Assembly: GCF_003063415.1 (NCBI RefSeq)
Contig: NZ_NESK01000022.1
Coordinates: 1 to 64,000, forward strand
Source of the DNA: Limnohabitans sp. 2KL-17
Lineage (GTDB): Bacteria; Pseudomonadota; Gammaproteobacteria; Burkholderiales; Burkholderiaceae_C
DNA length: 64,000 bases
Direction: 5' to 3'
The notes below the pieces were generated by a model that saw only the letters and a program-made list of their open reading frames with translations, did not search any database and was not told where the DNA came from. This document shows positions 29,077-38,063 of this stretch, piece after piece. The translations under genes and the position numbers were made by a program. Each line of letters opens with the position of its first letter. Within the stretch, counting starts at the first letter, position 1.

Positions 29077-30306
29077 ATGCCTGTGAATTTGCCACCACTG
29101 GACCCCGCACAATTGCGCCCGATCGCGGGTGTACGGATCGGCATCGCCGAGGCCGGCGTGCGCAAAGCCAACCGCAAGGACTTGACGGTTTTTTTGCTGG
29201 ACCCGGGTACCAGTGTGGCGGGCGTGTTCACCCGCAACCGATTTTGTGCTGCGCCCGTTCAGGTGTGCCGACAGCACCTGGCCGCAGGCCACGCTGTGCG
29301 TGCCTTGGTCATCAACACCGGCAACGCCAACGCGGGCACCGGCGCGCCAGGCATGGCCCATGCGAACCAGACCTGTGCGGCACTGGCCAGCTTGCTGCAC
29401 TGCACGGCCGAGCAGATCCTGCCGTTTTCGACGGGCGTGATCATGGAGCCGCTGCCAGTTGACCGCATCGTGGCCGGATTGCCTGCGGCGTTGTCCGATG
29501 CGCAAGTCGCCCACTGGGCCAAGGCCGCCGAGGGCATCATGACCACCGACACCGTGCCCAAAGCGGCCAGCGTGCAGGTGCAATTGGGGGATCGAACGGT
29601 CAGCATCACCGGCATCAGCAAGGGTGCTGGCATGATCCGCCCGAACATGGCCACCATGCTGGGTTTTATAGCCACTGATGCGTGCATCGATCCTGCTTTG
29701 TTGCCTGAACTGGCCAGAAAGTTGGCCGATGGGTCGTTCAACCGCATCACCATCGATGGCGACACCTCGACCAACGACTCGTTCATCTTGATCGCCACGC
29801 ACCAGGCGGGTCACAGCCCCATCACATCGCTGGACAGTGCAGACGGAAAAATGCTGGTCAATGGCTTGATGCAAGTGGCTCGCCAACTGGCCCATGCCAT
29901 CGTGCGCGATGGCGAAGGTGCCACCAAGTTCATCACCGTTCAGGTGGAAGGCGGTCGCACAGTCGAGGAGTGTCTGCAGGTCGCGTATGCGATTGCCCAT
30001 TCGCCTTTGGTGAAAACCGCCTTTTTTGCCAGCGATCCCAATTTGGGGCGCATTTTGGCGGCGGTGGGTTATGCGGGCATTGACGACCTTGACCAGGGCC
30101 TGATCGAGTTGCTCCTGGACGATGTGCATGTGGTGTCCAAGGGCGGACGCCGCGCCGAATACCGCGAAGAAGACGGTCAGCGCGTCATGAAAGGCAGCGA
30201 GATCACCGTGCGTGTGGGCCTGGGCCGTGGTGCAGCCAGCGACACTGTTTGGACCTGCGACCTGAGCCACGAATACGTCACCATCAACGCGGATTACCGT
30301 TCATGA
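29077..30306 (+). CDS. argJ: Bifunctional glutamate N-acetyltransferase / amino-acid acetyltransferase (ArgJ)
   Basis: A 409-aa enzyme that recycles the acetyl group in arginine synthesis. It is made as a precursor that cuts itself before a threonine; the cleavage region [16 protein letters not shown] with its threonine is intact. [11 protein letters not shown] and the late [17 protein letters not shown] are family motifs. The stop overlaps the next gene by four bases. Confidence 0.95.
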   Translation: MPVNLPPLDPAQLRPIAGVRIGIAEAGVRKANRKDLTVFLLDPGTSVAGVFTRNRFCAAPVQVCRQHLAAGHAVRALVINTGNANAGTGAPGMAHANQTCAALASLLHCTAEQILPFSTGVIMEPLPVDRIVAGLPAALSDAQVAHWAKAAEGIMTTDTVPKAASVQVQLGDRTVSITGISKGAGMIRPNMATMLGFIATDACIDPALLPELARKLADGSFNRITIDGDTSTNDSFILIATHQAGHSPITSLDSADGKMLVNGLMQVARQLAHAIVRDGEGATKFITVQVEGGRTVEECLQVAYAIAHSPLVKTAFFASDPNLGRILAAVGYAGIDDLDQGLIELLLDDVHVVSKGGRRAEYREEDGQRVMKGSEITVRVGLGRGAASDTVWTCDLSHEYVTINADYRS

Positions 30307-31193
30307 CACCCTCTTCCAGTTCAGCCCTCGATCAATTGCTGGCCAAAGTCAGCCAATTGGTGGACCGCATCGAGTCGGTCCTGCCTCAACCCCTGTCAGC
30401 ACCCGATTGGTCTCAGGCGATTGCCTGGCGCTACCGCAAGCGCTCATCTGGCCATGGCGTGCTGGAGCCAGTGCGCCACGTGGCGCCCATGGCACTGGAT
30501 GACCTGAAGGAAATTGACGACCAAAAAGAAAAACTGCAACGTAACACCGAGCAATTTGTGCACGGTCGCTCGGCCAATAACGTCCTGTTGACGGGCGCTC
30601 GCGGTACCGGCAAGTCCTCCCTCATCAAGGCCTGCCTGAACACCTATGCCCCACAGGGCCTGCGCCTGATTGAAGTGGACAAGGAAGACCTGATCGACTT
30701 GCCCGACATCATCGAGGTGGTGGCCGGGCGCGATGAGAAGTTCATTGTGTATTGCGACGACCTGAGCTTTGATGACGGTGAGCCAGGCTACAAGGCCCTC
30801 AAGTCCATTCTGGATGGCACTGTGGCGGCATCGACCCCCAATGTGCTGGTCTATGCCACCAGCAACCGACGCCATCTTTTGCCCCAATACATGAGCGAAA
30901 ACCTCACCTACAAGCACACCGACGATGGTGAGGTGCACCCGGGTGAAGGGGTGGAGGAAAAAATCTCGCTGTCCGAGCGCTTTGGCCTCTGGATCAGCTT
31001 CTACCCTTTCTCGCAAGACGAGTACCTGCAAATTGCCAGCCAGTGGCTCAGCGCCATGGGTGCCACGCCCGCGCAAATTGCTGCAGCCCGCCCTGACGCC
31101 TTGTTGTGGGCTCTGGAGCGTGGTTCGCGCAGCGGTCGGGTCGCCTACCAGTTTGCACGCGACATGATGGGACGCGAATCGGGCCTTGCATGA
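30303..31193 (+). CDS. DUF815 AAA+ ATPase
   Basis: A 296-aa ATPase with Walker [15 protein letters not shown], Walker [15 protein letters not shown] and sensor-like [14 protein letters not shown]. The family (DUF815) is widespread and of unknown biological role. Translation is coupled to argJ upstream and to the Nudix gene downstream (ATGA at both joins). Confidence 0.88.
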   Translation: MTPSSSSALDQLLAKVSQLVDRIESVLPQPLSAPDWSQAIAWRYRKRSSGHGVLEPVRHVAPMALDDLKEIDDQKEKLQRNTEQFVHGRSANNVLLTGARGTGKSSLIKACLNTYAPQGLRLIEVDKEDLIDLPDIIEVVAGRDEKFIVYCDDLSFDDGEPGYKALKSILDGTVAASTPNVLVYATSNRRHLLPQYMSENLTYKHTDDGEVHPGEGVEEKISLSERFGLWISFYPFSQDEYLQIASQWLSAMGATPAQIAAARPDALLWALERGSRSGRVAYQFARDMMGRESGLA

Positions 31194-31672
31194 GTGCAGG
31201 TCTGTTGGTGGCCGACGGCGATCGCCAGCGCGAAGCACTGAGCCCAGGCCAGGCCGAACGTGCTGTGGTCGATGTGGCGGTCGGGGTATTGCTGCAAGCC
31301 GATGGGCAGTTTTTGCTGACTTCTCGCCCTGAGGGCAAGGTCTACGCAGGCTATTGGGAATTTCCGGGTGGCAAACTCGAAGTGGGTGAGTCGGTCGAGC
31401 AAGCCTTGCGCCGGGAATTGCATGAAGAGTTAGGTATCACGATCGGCCAGGCGCAGGTCTGGAAAACCCAGATGGTCGATTACCCGCACGCTCTGGTGCG
31501 TTTGCACTTTTGCAAAGTGTGCGATTGGCAAGGTACTTTACAAATGCGCGAGGGCCAATCACACGCATGGCAGACTTTGCCCGTCGCGGTGGTGCCTGTT
31601 TTGCCCGGCACGATTCCGGTGCTGGCTTGGTTGGCCGAGGAGCAGGATTTCACGGGTGCCACGCACGCCTGA
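31190..31672 (+). CDS. Nudix hydrolase, MutT-like
   Basis: A 160-aa protein with a complete Nudix box, GGKLEVGESVEQALRREL then HEELGI, and the preceding GYWEFP motif typical of MutT, which removes 8-oxo-dGTP. The first ~20 residues extend beyond the usual MutT start. Not a fusion with the thiamine-phosphate-synthase-like domain seen in some homologues. MutT activity is likely but unproven. Confidence 0.87.
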   Translation: MSAGLLVADGDRQREALSPGQAERAVVDVAVGVLLQADGQFLLTSRPEGKVYAGYWEFPGGKLEVGESVEQALRRELHEELGITIGQAQVWKTQMVDYPHALVRLHFCKVCDWQGTLQMREGQSHAWQTLPVAVVPVLPGTIPVLAWLAEEQDFTGATHA

Positions 31673-31716
31673 AACCCGAAAGATGAAGGCCTGTTGCAGT
31701 GGCCTGTTGCAAGGGC

Positions 31717-31932
31717 CTATTGAAGGCGCGGATCGCCAAAAGGCTCATCCGGGGGCGTTTCGTCGGGCAGTTTGAATTCTTCGCTGGCCCAGGCGCCCAG
31801 GTCGACGCCTTTGCAACGGGCGCTGCAAAATGGGCGATAAGGGTTGTGGCGGCTGTAAAGACTCAGGCCCGCGCAGGCTGGGCATCGCACTTTGCGGGGT
31901 TTGAAGGCTTCAGGCTGGTTGGCGTCGCTCAT
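31717..31932 (-). CDS. yacG: DNA gyrase inhibitor YacG
   Basis: A 71-aa zinc protein with CPAC and, 16 residues later, CSARC, matching the YacG treble-clef finger. E. coli YacG binds GyrB and blocks gyrase. It ends the pilBCD-coaE-zapD-yacG cluster and overlaps zapD by four bases. Confidence 0.9.
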   Translation of the reverse strand: MSDANQPEAFKPRKVRCPACAGLSLYSRHNPYRPFCSARCKGVDLGAWASEEFKLPDETPPDEPFGDPRLQ

Positions 31933-32684
31933 GCGCACAAAGACATCTCGAAGGGCACATCACCGGTGGTCGCCACCAATTTGCCATCGCTTTGCTGGCG
32001 CATCATCCGGATGACCACCAACAGTCGGTTGCAGCTGATTTCGGGGGTGATGCCCAGGGCTGGATCAATCTTCAGGCGCAGCAGCTGAAACGTACGTCCC
32101 TGGGGCAGGTTTTGTTGCAGTTGCCCGGCTGTGGCCATGACTTTTTGGCTGCTGCCGGATTCACGCAGCATTTGCAGCAGCAACTGAATGGCTTTGGCCA
32201 AAGGCGCAAAAGGTGCGACCCACTGCGCCAAGTCGTTGGCTCGGCTGCTTGCCTCGTGGTGCTGCCAGGCGTAATAGGCGGGCAGATCAAATTCACAAGT
32301 GCCGCCAGGGATGACAGCGCGGCTGCGCAAGGCCATCAGGAAGTCGTTGTCATTGAGGCTTTGGCCAATTTTCCCGCTGACCTGGTTGAGCGACTCAAAG
32401 TGCCCATCCAGTTGGGCGATCAGTCCGTCGAGGGCTTTTTCGGAGATGGCCGGGTTGCCGCGGTAGCCGTTGTACAGCTGCTTTTGGCGTTCCAGGTCTT
32501 TCAGGACGTCCGACTTAAGCTCTGAGCGCGATGCCACTTCGATGATTTCGAACAAAGTGGTCAGCGCGAAATGATGGTCGACCGCCTCAGAACGGGCCAT
32601 CAACAGGCCCAGGCGGTTGAACAGTTGTTGCAAGCGCAGGTAGGTGCGGATGCGTTCGTTAAAAGGGTATTCGTACAGTATCAC
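31929..32684 (-). CDS. zapD: Cell division protein ZapD
   Basis: A 251-aa cytoplasmic FtsZ-bundling protein (DUF1342). The start ILYEYPFNERIRTYLRLQQLF and the central RSELKSDVLKDLERQK are the family hallmarks. The coaE-zapD-yacG order is also known in other proteobacteria. Confidence 0.94.
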   Translation of the reverse strand: MILYEYPFNERIRTYLRLQQLFNRLGLLMARSEAVDHHFALTTLFEIIEVASRSELKSDVLKDLERQKQLYNGYRGNPAISEKALDGLIAQLDGHFESLNQVSGKIGQSLNDNDFLMALRSRAVIPGGTCEFDLPAYYAWQHHEASSRANDLAQWVAPFAPLAKAIQLLLQMLRESGSSQKVMATAGQLQQNLPQGRTFQLLRLKIDPALGITPEISCNRLLVVIRMMRQQSDGKLVATTGDVPFEMSLCA

Positions 32685-32706
32685 GCGGCTTCTTCCAAGT
32701 CCGCCA

Positions 32707-33324
32707 TCATAGCCCGAAGTCAGAGGCCACTTGAGCCACTTGGGCCTCTAATTCGGCCAGACGCAAGCCTTGGTTGTAGATCACCACATCGGCACAGGCC
32801 AGTCGTTGGGTTCTGCTGGCTTGTAAAGCGATGATGCGGTCAATTTCCTCTGGCGCCAAACCACTGCGGGCCATGACCCTTTGTTTTTGCGTAGGGGCAT
32901 CACAGTCGACCACAACCACCCGGTCAAGCTGCCTGCGCCAGCGCTCGCCCGACTCCACCAGCAGTGGCACATCAAACACCAGGCAGTTCTGACCGCTTTG
33001 CAGTGCTGCCTGCGCTTGTTCAGCGGTGATCAGGCTGACCAGGGGGTGAATGATGGCTTCGAGCTGTTTTTTGGCATCCGCATTGTTGACGATCAGCGCG
33101 CGCATGGCTTGCCGATCCATGGCGCCATCAGCATCGACCATGTGCGATCCAAAGACCTGGCTTATCTGGGCAGTGGCACGCCCGCCCGGGGCGGTCAAGT
33201 TGCGCGAAATCGCGTCAGCGTCGATCACTGCAGCGCCGCGGGCTGCCAGCATGCCTGCCACGGTGCTTTTGCCGCTGCCTATGCCACCGGTCAGGCCGAT
33301 GCGCCAAATACGCTGAGAGTTCAT
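32707..33324 (-). CDS. coaE: Dephospho-CoA kinase (CoaE)
   Basis: Last step of coenzyme A synthesis. The 205-aa P-loop kinase has LTGGIGSGKSTVA at the N-terminus, DADAISRNLTAPGG and VFDVPLLVESG. The start MNSQRIWRIG is chosen because upstream in-frame codons lie in pilD. Confidence 0.95.
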   Translation of the reverse strand: MNSQRIWRIGLTGGIGSGKSTVAGMLAARGAAVIDADAISRNLTAPGGRATAQISQVFGSHMVDADGAMDRQAMRALIVNNADAKKQLEAIIHPLVSLITAEQAQAALQSGQNCLVFDVPLLVESGERWRRQLDRVVVVDCDAPTQKQRVMARSGLAPEEIDRIIALQASRTQRLACADVVIYNQGLRLAELEAQVAQVASDFGL

Positions 33325-33326
33325 GG

Positions 33327-34148
33327 TTAAAAAGGCATCCAGGGCAGGTGGCCAAAGGCCATCACCCACAAACCGGCCAAGGCCAAAAAGGGGCCAAACG
33401 GAATATAGCCGTCTTCAGGCATGCGCTGACGCATGCGCAGCCAGAGTCCACCGGCAATGCCAGTGAGGGATGCGATCAGAACCAGTGACAGCAGTGCAGG
33501 CCAGCCCAGCCAAGCCCCCATTGCCGCCAGCAGTTTGAAGTCGCCTTGGCCCATGCCCTCTTTGCCTGTGACCCCCTTGAACAGCCAATAGACAGACCAC
33601 AAAAACAGGTAGCCCGCTACGGCACCCCAAATGGCCGTGCTCAAACTGATGTGACTCAGCCCCAAGGTAGCCGCCAACAAACCCGACCACACCAAAGGTT
33701 GAGTGATGGCATCGGGCAGCAAACGGGTGTCCGCATCAATGGCTGCGAGCGTCACCAAGGCTGCCGCAAAGCCTGCCCAGGCCAAGGCGGTGCCGCTCAG
33801 GCCGTATCGGTAAAAGCTCCAGGCAAACAAGACTGCGGTGAACAGCTCGATGGCGGGGTAACGCCAGCCAATCGGGGCCTGACATTGTCGGCAACGGCCT
33901 TTGAGCCCTAGGTAGCTGAACACGGGAATATTTTCAACCCATGACAGGGTATGACCGCAATGTGGGCAGTGAGACCTGGGAACGGCGATGTTGTAAGGCT
34001 TGGGTGGCGGCAGGCCGGCGCCGGACTCTGCATCGGCCCATTGCGCCTCCAGCATGCGTGGCAGGCGGTGAATGACCACGTTCAGAAAACTGCCCACCAC
34101 CAAACCCAGGGCCACCACCCCACTCCACATGATTGAATCGTTGACCAT
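33327..34148 (-). CDS. pilD: Prepilin peptidase / N-methyltransferase (PilD)
   Basis: A 273-aa membrane protease that processes and methylates type IV pilins. It carries both cysteine pairs of the methylase domain (CPHC and CRQC) and the catalytic aspartates in DADTRLLPD and GMGQGDFK. It has about seven to eight membrane helices. It follows pilC by one base. Confidence 0.94.
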   Translation of the reverse strand: MVNDSIMWSGVVALGLVVGSFLNVVIHRLPRMLEAQWADAESGAGLPPPKPYNIAVPRSHCPHCGHTLSWVENIPVFSYLGLKGRCRQCQAPIGWRYPAIELFTAVLFAWSFYRYGLSGTALAWAGFAAALVTLAAIDADTRLLPDAITQPLVWSGLLAATLGLSHISLSTAIWGAVAGYLFLWSVYWLFKGVTGKEGMGQGDFKLLAAMGAWLGWPALLSLVLIASLTGIAGGLWLRMRQRMPEDGYIPFGPFLALAGLWVMAFGHLPWMPF

Positions 34149-34149
34149 T

Positions 34150-35364
34150 TCAGAAAACCTGACCCAGGCGAAAAATTGGTAAATACATGGCCACAAGAAT
34201 ACCGCCAATCAGGCCGCCCAGCACAACAATGATCAAGGGCTCGAGCAAACTCGACAAGCCATTCACCCGATCGTCCAGTTCGGTTTCCATCAAGCCACCA
34301 GCCCGCGCCAGCAAATTGTCCAGGGCGCCAGTCTCTTCCCCGGTGGCACACAGCTGCACGATCATGGATGGGAATCGCCCACTTTGGACCATGCTCTCGC
34401 TCAAACGACTGCCCTGTGCCACCTGCCTTTGCAATTGCAGGGTCACACGCTCGAAAATCGCGTGATCGCAGGCTTGTGACACAGGCCCCAAGGCCTCTGC
34501 CAAGGGCACACCTGCTGCCAGCAATGCCGACAAGGTCTGGGCCCAGCGCGCCACCACAGCCGTGCCGATGAGCGGCCCCAGCAAGGGCAGTTTGAGCAGC
34601 CAACGGTCCTTCATTGTTTTGAACTTGGCCTGGGCAGCCTGGGGGCGTTGCCAAAACCAGATCCCCAGCACAAGGCCCGCCATCACCAGTGGCCCTGACG
34701 CACTCAATCCGTTGCTCAAGGCCACCACCATTTGCGTGGCCCATGGCAAGTCGGCCCCAAATGACTTGAACACATCCTCGAACACCGGCACGACAAACAC
34801 CAAAATCAGCACCAACACAGCGGTGGCGACACCCAGCACCGCACTGGGGTACATCAGGGCAGAACGCAATCGTGAGCGCAGGCCCTCGTTTTTCTCCAAG
34901 GTGTGGGCCAAGCGCTCCATCATGCTGTCCAGAATGCCAGCTGACTCGCCCGCTTGCACCATGCTGGTATACAGCCCGGTGAAGTGGGTTGGATGGCGCG
35001 TCAAAGCCTCGTGCAAGGCCATGCCGGAAGCCACATCGTTTTGTACCGCCTGGACGATCTCGACGAGAGCCCCCAAAGGCAGGCTGCGTGTCAGCATGTC
35101 CAGCGCTTGCAACAGGGGCACGCCGGCACGCAGCAGTGCAGCCAACTGCCGGGTCATGAGGGACAGTTCGCGGGGTCTAACTTGTAGCGGAAGTTCCCAC
35201 CACAAGCGCTGCAGTCGCACATATTGCACGCCCTGCCTGCGCAATTGGGCGCGGGCCAGCCCGGCATCAAGGGCATTCAGGCGCCCTTGCACAGGGCGGC
35301 CTTGTTCATCGCGGCCCTGCCATCTAAAAGCAGGGCTTGGGTTTTGTAGGTCGGGCTTGTTCAT
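34150..35364 (-). CDS. pilC: Type IV pilus inner-membrane platform protein (PilC)
   Basis: A 404-aa protein with two GspF/PilC domains. The first has LSLMTRQLAALLRAGVPLLQ; the second has RWAQTLSALLAAGVPLAEAL and CATGEETGALDNLL. Three membrane helices are visible. It anchors the assembly motor in the inner membrane. It overlaps pilB by four bases. Confidence 0.94.
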   Translation of the reverse strand: MNKPDLQNPSPAFRWQGRDEQGRPVQGRLNALDAGLARAQLRRQGVQYVRLQRLWWELPLQVRPRELSLMTRQLAALLRAGVPLLQALDMLTRSLPLGALVEIVQAVQNDVASGMALHEALTRHPTHFTGLYTSMVQAGESAGILDSMMERLAHTLEKNEGLRSRLRSALMYPSAVLGVATAVLVLILVFVVPVFEDVFKSFGADLPWATQMVVALSNGLSASGPLVMAGLVLGIWFWQRPQAAQAKFKTMKDRWLLKLPLLGPLIGTAVVARWAQTLSALLAAGVPLAEALGPVSQACDHAIFERVTLQLQRQVAQGSRLSESMVQSGRFPSMIVQLCATGEETGALDNLLARAGGLMETELDDRVNGLSSLLEPLIIVVLGGLIGGILVAMYLPIFRLGQVF

Positions 35365-36578
35365 GCGCCGTACCGGGTCGAGGCCAAGACTTCATCGAGT
35401 GAGGTGATGCCTTTCAGCACTTTACGCAGACCCGCCAGCCGCAAAGTGCCCACACCTTCTCGTTGGGCTTGTTGTGTCAATTCCAGATTGCCTGCCTCAC
35501 GCAGAATCAGGTGCTGCATGTCTGTGCTCACGGGCATGACCTGAAAAATACCGGTGCGTCCAGAAAACCCCTTGTGGCAATGCGAACAGCCCACAGGGCT
35601 GAAAGCCTCGACCGTGTCTGCCGTGATGCAGTCGGGAGGCAGGCCCGCCTTCAGCAAAACATCGGAAGGCAAAGCCACACGCTTTTTGCAATGCGGACAC
35701 AGGCAGCGCACCAAGCGTTGGGCGGTGACCAGTGTCACGCTGGCTGCAATGTTGTAAGCGGCTGTTCCCATGTTGCGCAAACGCACCAGGGTGCTGGGCG
35801 CATCGTTGGTGTGCAGGGTGGACAACACCAGATGGCCAGTCTGTGCAGCCTGAATGGCGATGTTCGCTGTTTCCAGGTCGCGCACCTCGCCGACCATCAG
35901 GATGTCCGGGTCTTGGCGTAAAAAAGCACGCAAAGCGATGGCAAATGTCAGGCCGGGTTTGTCTTGCACATTCACCTGGTTGATGCCTTGCAGCTGGATT
36001 TCGCAGGGGTCTTCCACCGTGGCGATGTTCACTTCTGCCGTGTTGAGCAGGTTCAGGCAGGCATAAAGCGATTGTGTTTTGCCCGACCCGGTGGGACCTG
36101 TCACCAGCACCATGCCATGGGGACGGTGAATGGCCTCGACCAGGCGAGCCAGGTCTTCAGGCTCATAACCCAGTTGGGTCAAGTCGAGCTGTGCTTGCGC
36201 TGAATCGAGAACCCGAATCACGAGTTTTTCGCCAAACAAGGTGGGCAAAGTACTCACACGCAAGTCCAGCTCACGGCCACTGAGCAATTTCAGCTTCATG
36301 CGACCGTCTTGTGGCAAACGCTTTTCGGCAATGTCCAGCCTGGAGAGGACCTTGATGCGCGAGGACAGTCTGTCTTTCAGTGCCATGGGCGGGGTGGCCA
36401 CATCGCGCAGTTCACCGTCGACGCGCATGCGCACCCTGTAATGTTTTTCATAGGGCTCAAAGTGCAAATCAGAGGCTTTGAGTTCCACGGCCTGCTCCAG
36501 GAGCTGCTGCACAAGATGAACGACGGGTGCGTCATCGATGGCACCGGGCCTGGACTGGGGACCAAGGGAGTTTTGCAT
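35361..36578 (-). CDS. pilB: Type IV pilus/type II secretion assembly ATPase (PilB/GspE-like), short form
   Basis: Hexameric ATPase that powers pilus extension. Walker A GPTGSGKTQ, the Walker B region ILMVGEVRD, the Asp-box segment and the four-cysteine zinc site (CPHC and CSHC near the C-terminus) are intact. At 405 aa it is about 160 residues shorter than typical PilB and lacks the N-terminal MshEN-type domain. No in-frame extension is present upstream, and a GGAGG ribosome site precedes this ATG, so the short start looks real. Confidence 0.88.
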   Translation of the reverse strand: MQNSLGPQSRPGAIDDAPVVHLVQQLLEQAVELKASDLHFEPYEKHYRVRMRVDGELRDVATPPMALKDRLSSRIKVLSRLDIAEKRLPQDGRMKLKLLSGRELDLRVSTLPTLFGEKLVIRVLDSAQAQLDLTQLGYEPEDLARLVEAIHRPHGMVLVTGPTGSGKTQSLYACLNLLNTAEVNIATVEDPCEIQLQGINQVNVQDKPGLTFAIALRAFLRQDPDILMVGEVRDLETANIAIQAAQTGHLVLSTLHTNDAPSTLVRLRNMGTAAYNIAASVTLVTAQRLVRCLCPHCKKRVALPSDVLLKAGLPPDCITADTVEAFSPVGCSHCHKGFSGRTGIFQVMPVSTDMQHLILREAGNLELTQQAQREGVGTLRLAGLRKVLKGITSLDEVLASTRYGA

Positions 36579-36748
36579 AGGCCTCCATGAGCTATTTGGT
36601 TTTCTTTTTTTGAAAACACATCATGAGCCGAAATTGCCCCTTTGTAAATGCAGAGCAGGGGCCAAGGGTCCCGGGGGCGCCGTGACCAGGCCTCGGCTGG
36701 GGGCTTTGGGGTCGCCACCTCGAATGCCGCGCAAGCAATGGCCTGGTT

Positions 36749-37909
36749 TTAAATGAACTTGACCGGTTGGTATTTCGGGTCGGCGTGCTCGCAGGCTTCG
36801 GCCTTGGCGCAGGGCATCTGGCAAAGCGCCCGTTGGTTCAGGGCGCAGGCTCGGTTGAAGGTGACCACATGGTCCACCTCGGCGCGGATACCTATCCATT
36901 CACCCAGCTTGTGGTCGTGGTGGCTGGGCACATGGGCCATCAGCAACTCACCACTGGCCAGCCGCAGGGTGTACAAAAACTCCGAGCCGCGAAAGGCTTT
37001 GCGGATGATCTCGGCCTTCACGGGGGCATGGTCGTCGTGCACGATGTCGTCGGCGCGCAGCAGCACATCGCATTCGCCGCCTTCAAACGCACAGGGCAAT
37101 GGGCATTCGGCCACATCGGTCAGCTCGCCAACGGCCGTACTCACCAAAATGTGCCCATTTACTTCCCGCAAAGTGGCTGGGGTGAAGACACCATGCCCGA
37201 TGAAGTCGGCCACAAAACGGGTGGCCGGGCGGTGGTAGAGGCTGTAGGCATCGTCCCACTGGTGCAACTGGCCTTCGTTCATCACGCCGATCACATCGCC
37301 AATGGCAAAAGCTTCAAGCTGGTCGTGTGTGACCAGCAGGGCGGTGGCGTTGGCCGCTTTGAGGATGCTGCGCACCTCTTGAGCCAGGCGTTCGCGCAAG
37401 TCGATGTCCAGGTTGGAGAAAGGCTCGTCGAGCAGCAGCAAATCAGGCTTCGGCGCCAGGGCACGGGCCAGTGCCACGCGTTGCTGCTGGCCCCCCGAGA
37501 GCTCATGCGGGTAGCGGTTTTCGGCACCCCCCAAACCCACCAGCGCCAGCACGTCTTGTACGCGTTGGCGCTGTTCGTTCTTTGGCAGGTGTGCCAAGCC
37601 AAAACCCACATTGCGCCCGACGTCCATGTGCGGAAACAGCGCATAGTCCTGAAACACCATGCCAATGCGACGGCTTTCTGCAGGTTCGGTGTGCCCCACT
37701 TCGCTCACCACGCGGTTGGACAGCAAAATTTTGCCGCCGGTCACGGGCTCCAACCCGGCCACGGCACGCAGCAAGGTGGTTTTTCCGCAGCCAGACGGGC
37801 CGATCAAAACGCCAATGTCACCCGCACTCAACCCCAGGTTGACCCCGCGCACAGCGGGCGAGGGATTGCCAGGGTATTGGACGTCCAGTTGGCTCAACTC
37901 TAAAAACAT
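36749..37909 (-). CDS. Ferric-type ABC transporter ATPase (FbpC/FutC-like)
   Basis: A 386-aa importer ATPase with Walker A GPSGCGKTT, signature LSGGQQQRVALARAL and Walker B LLLLDEPFSNLD. A C-terminal TOBE-like region (about 250 onward) is usual for this group. The start MFLELSQLDV is chosen over an upstream ATG. It is divergent from a matching two-domain permease; a periplasmic binding protein is missing here. Iron as substrate is inferred from the family. Confidence 0.85.
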   Translation of the reverse strand: MFLELSQLDVQYPGNPSPAVRGVNLGLSAGDIGVLIGPSGCGKTTLLRAVAGLEPVTGGKILLSNRVVSEVGHTEPAESRRIGMVFQDYALFPHMDVGRNVGFGLAHLPKNEQRQRVQDVLALVGLGGAENRYPHELSGGQQQRVALARALAPKPDLLLLDEPFSNLDIDLRERLAQEVRSILKAANATALLVTHDQLEAFAIGDVIGVMNEGQLHQWDDAYSLYHRPATRFVADFIGHGVFTPATLREVNGHILVSTAVGELTDVAECPLPCAFEGGECDVLLRADDIVHDDHAPVKAEIIRKAFRGSEFLYTLRLASGELLMAHVPSHHDHKLGEWIGIRAEVDHVVTFNRACALNQRALCQMPCAKAEACEHADPKYQPVKFI

Positions 37910-38063
37910 GGTTCTGATTGTAGGCAGGTTGCCCAAGCCCCGATGAGCCGCTTTTTTGCAAGCCTGTGCTTTGGTGCGTGATTTATGGCGACCATGGTGT
38001 GCAAAGGTTCAGGCCCAGGGGCGGGCTCCTACAATAAGCGCTTCATTCAGAGGTCTGCTTTTG

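Noticed and set aside
28024-30270. 748-codon open frame on the minus strand opposite secA and argJ
   Set aside because: It runs through two well-supported genes on the other strand. Its translation is low-complexity (rich in His, Gln and Arg), and its length follows from GC-biased codon use.
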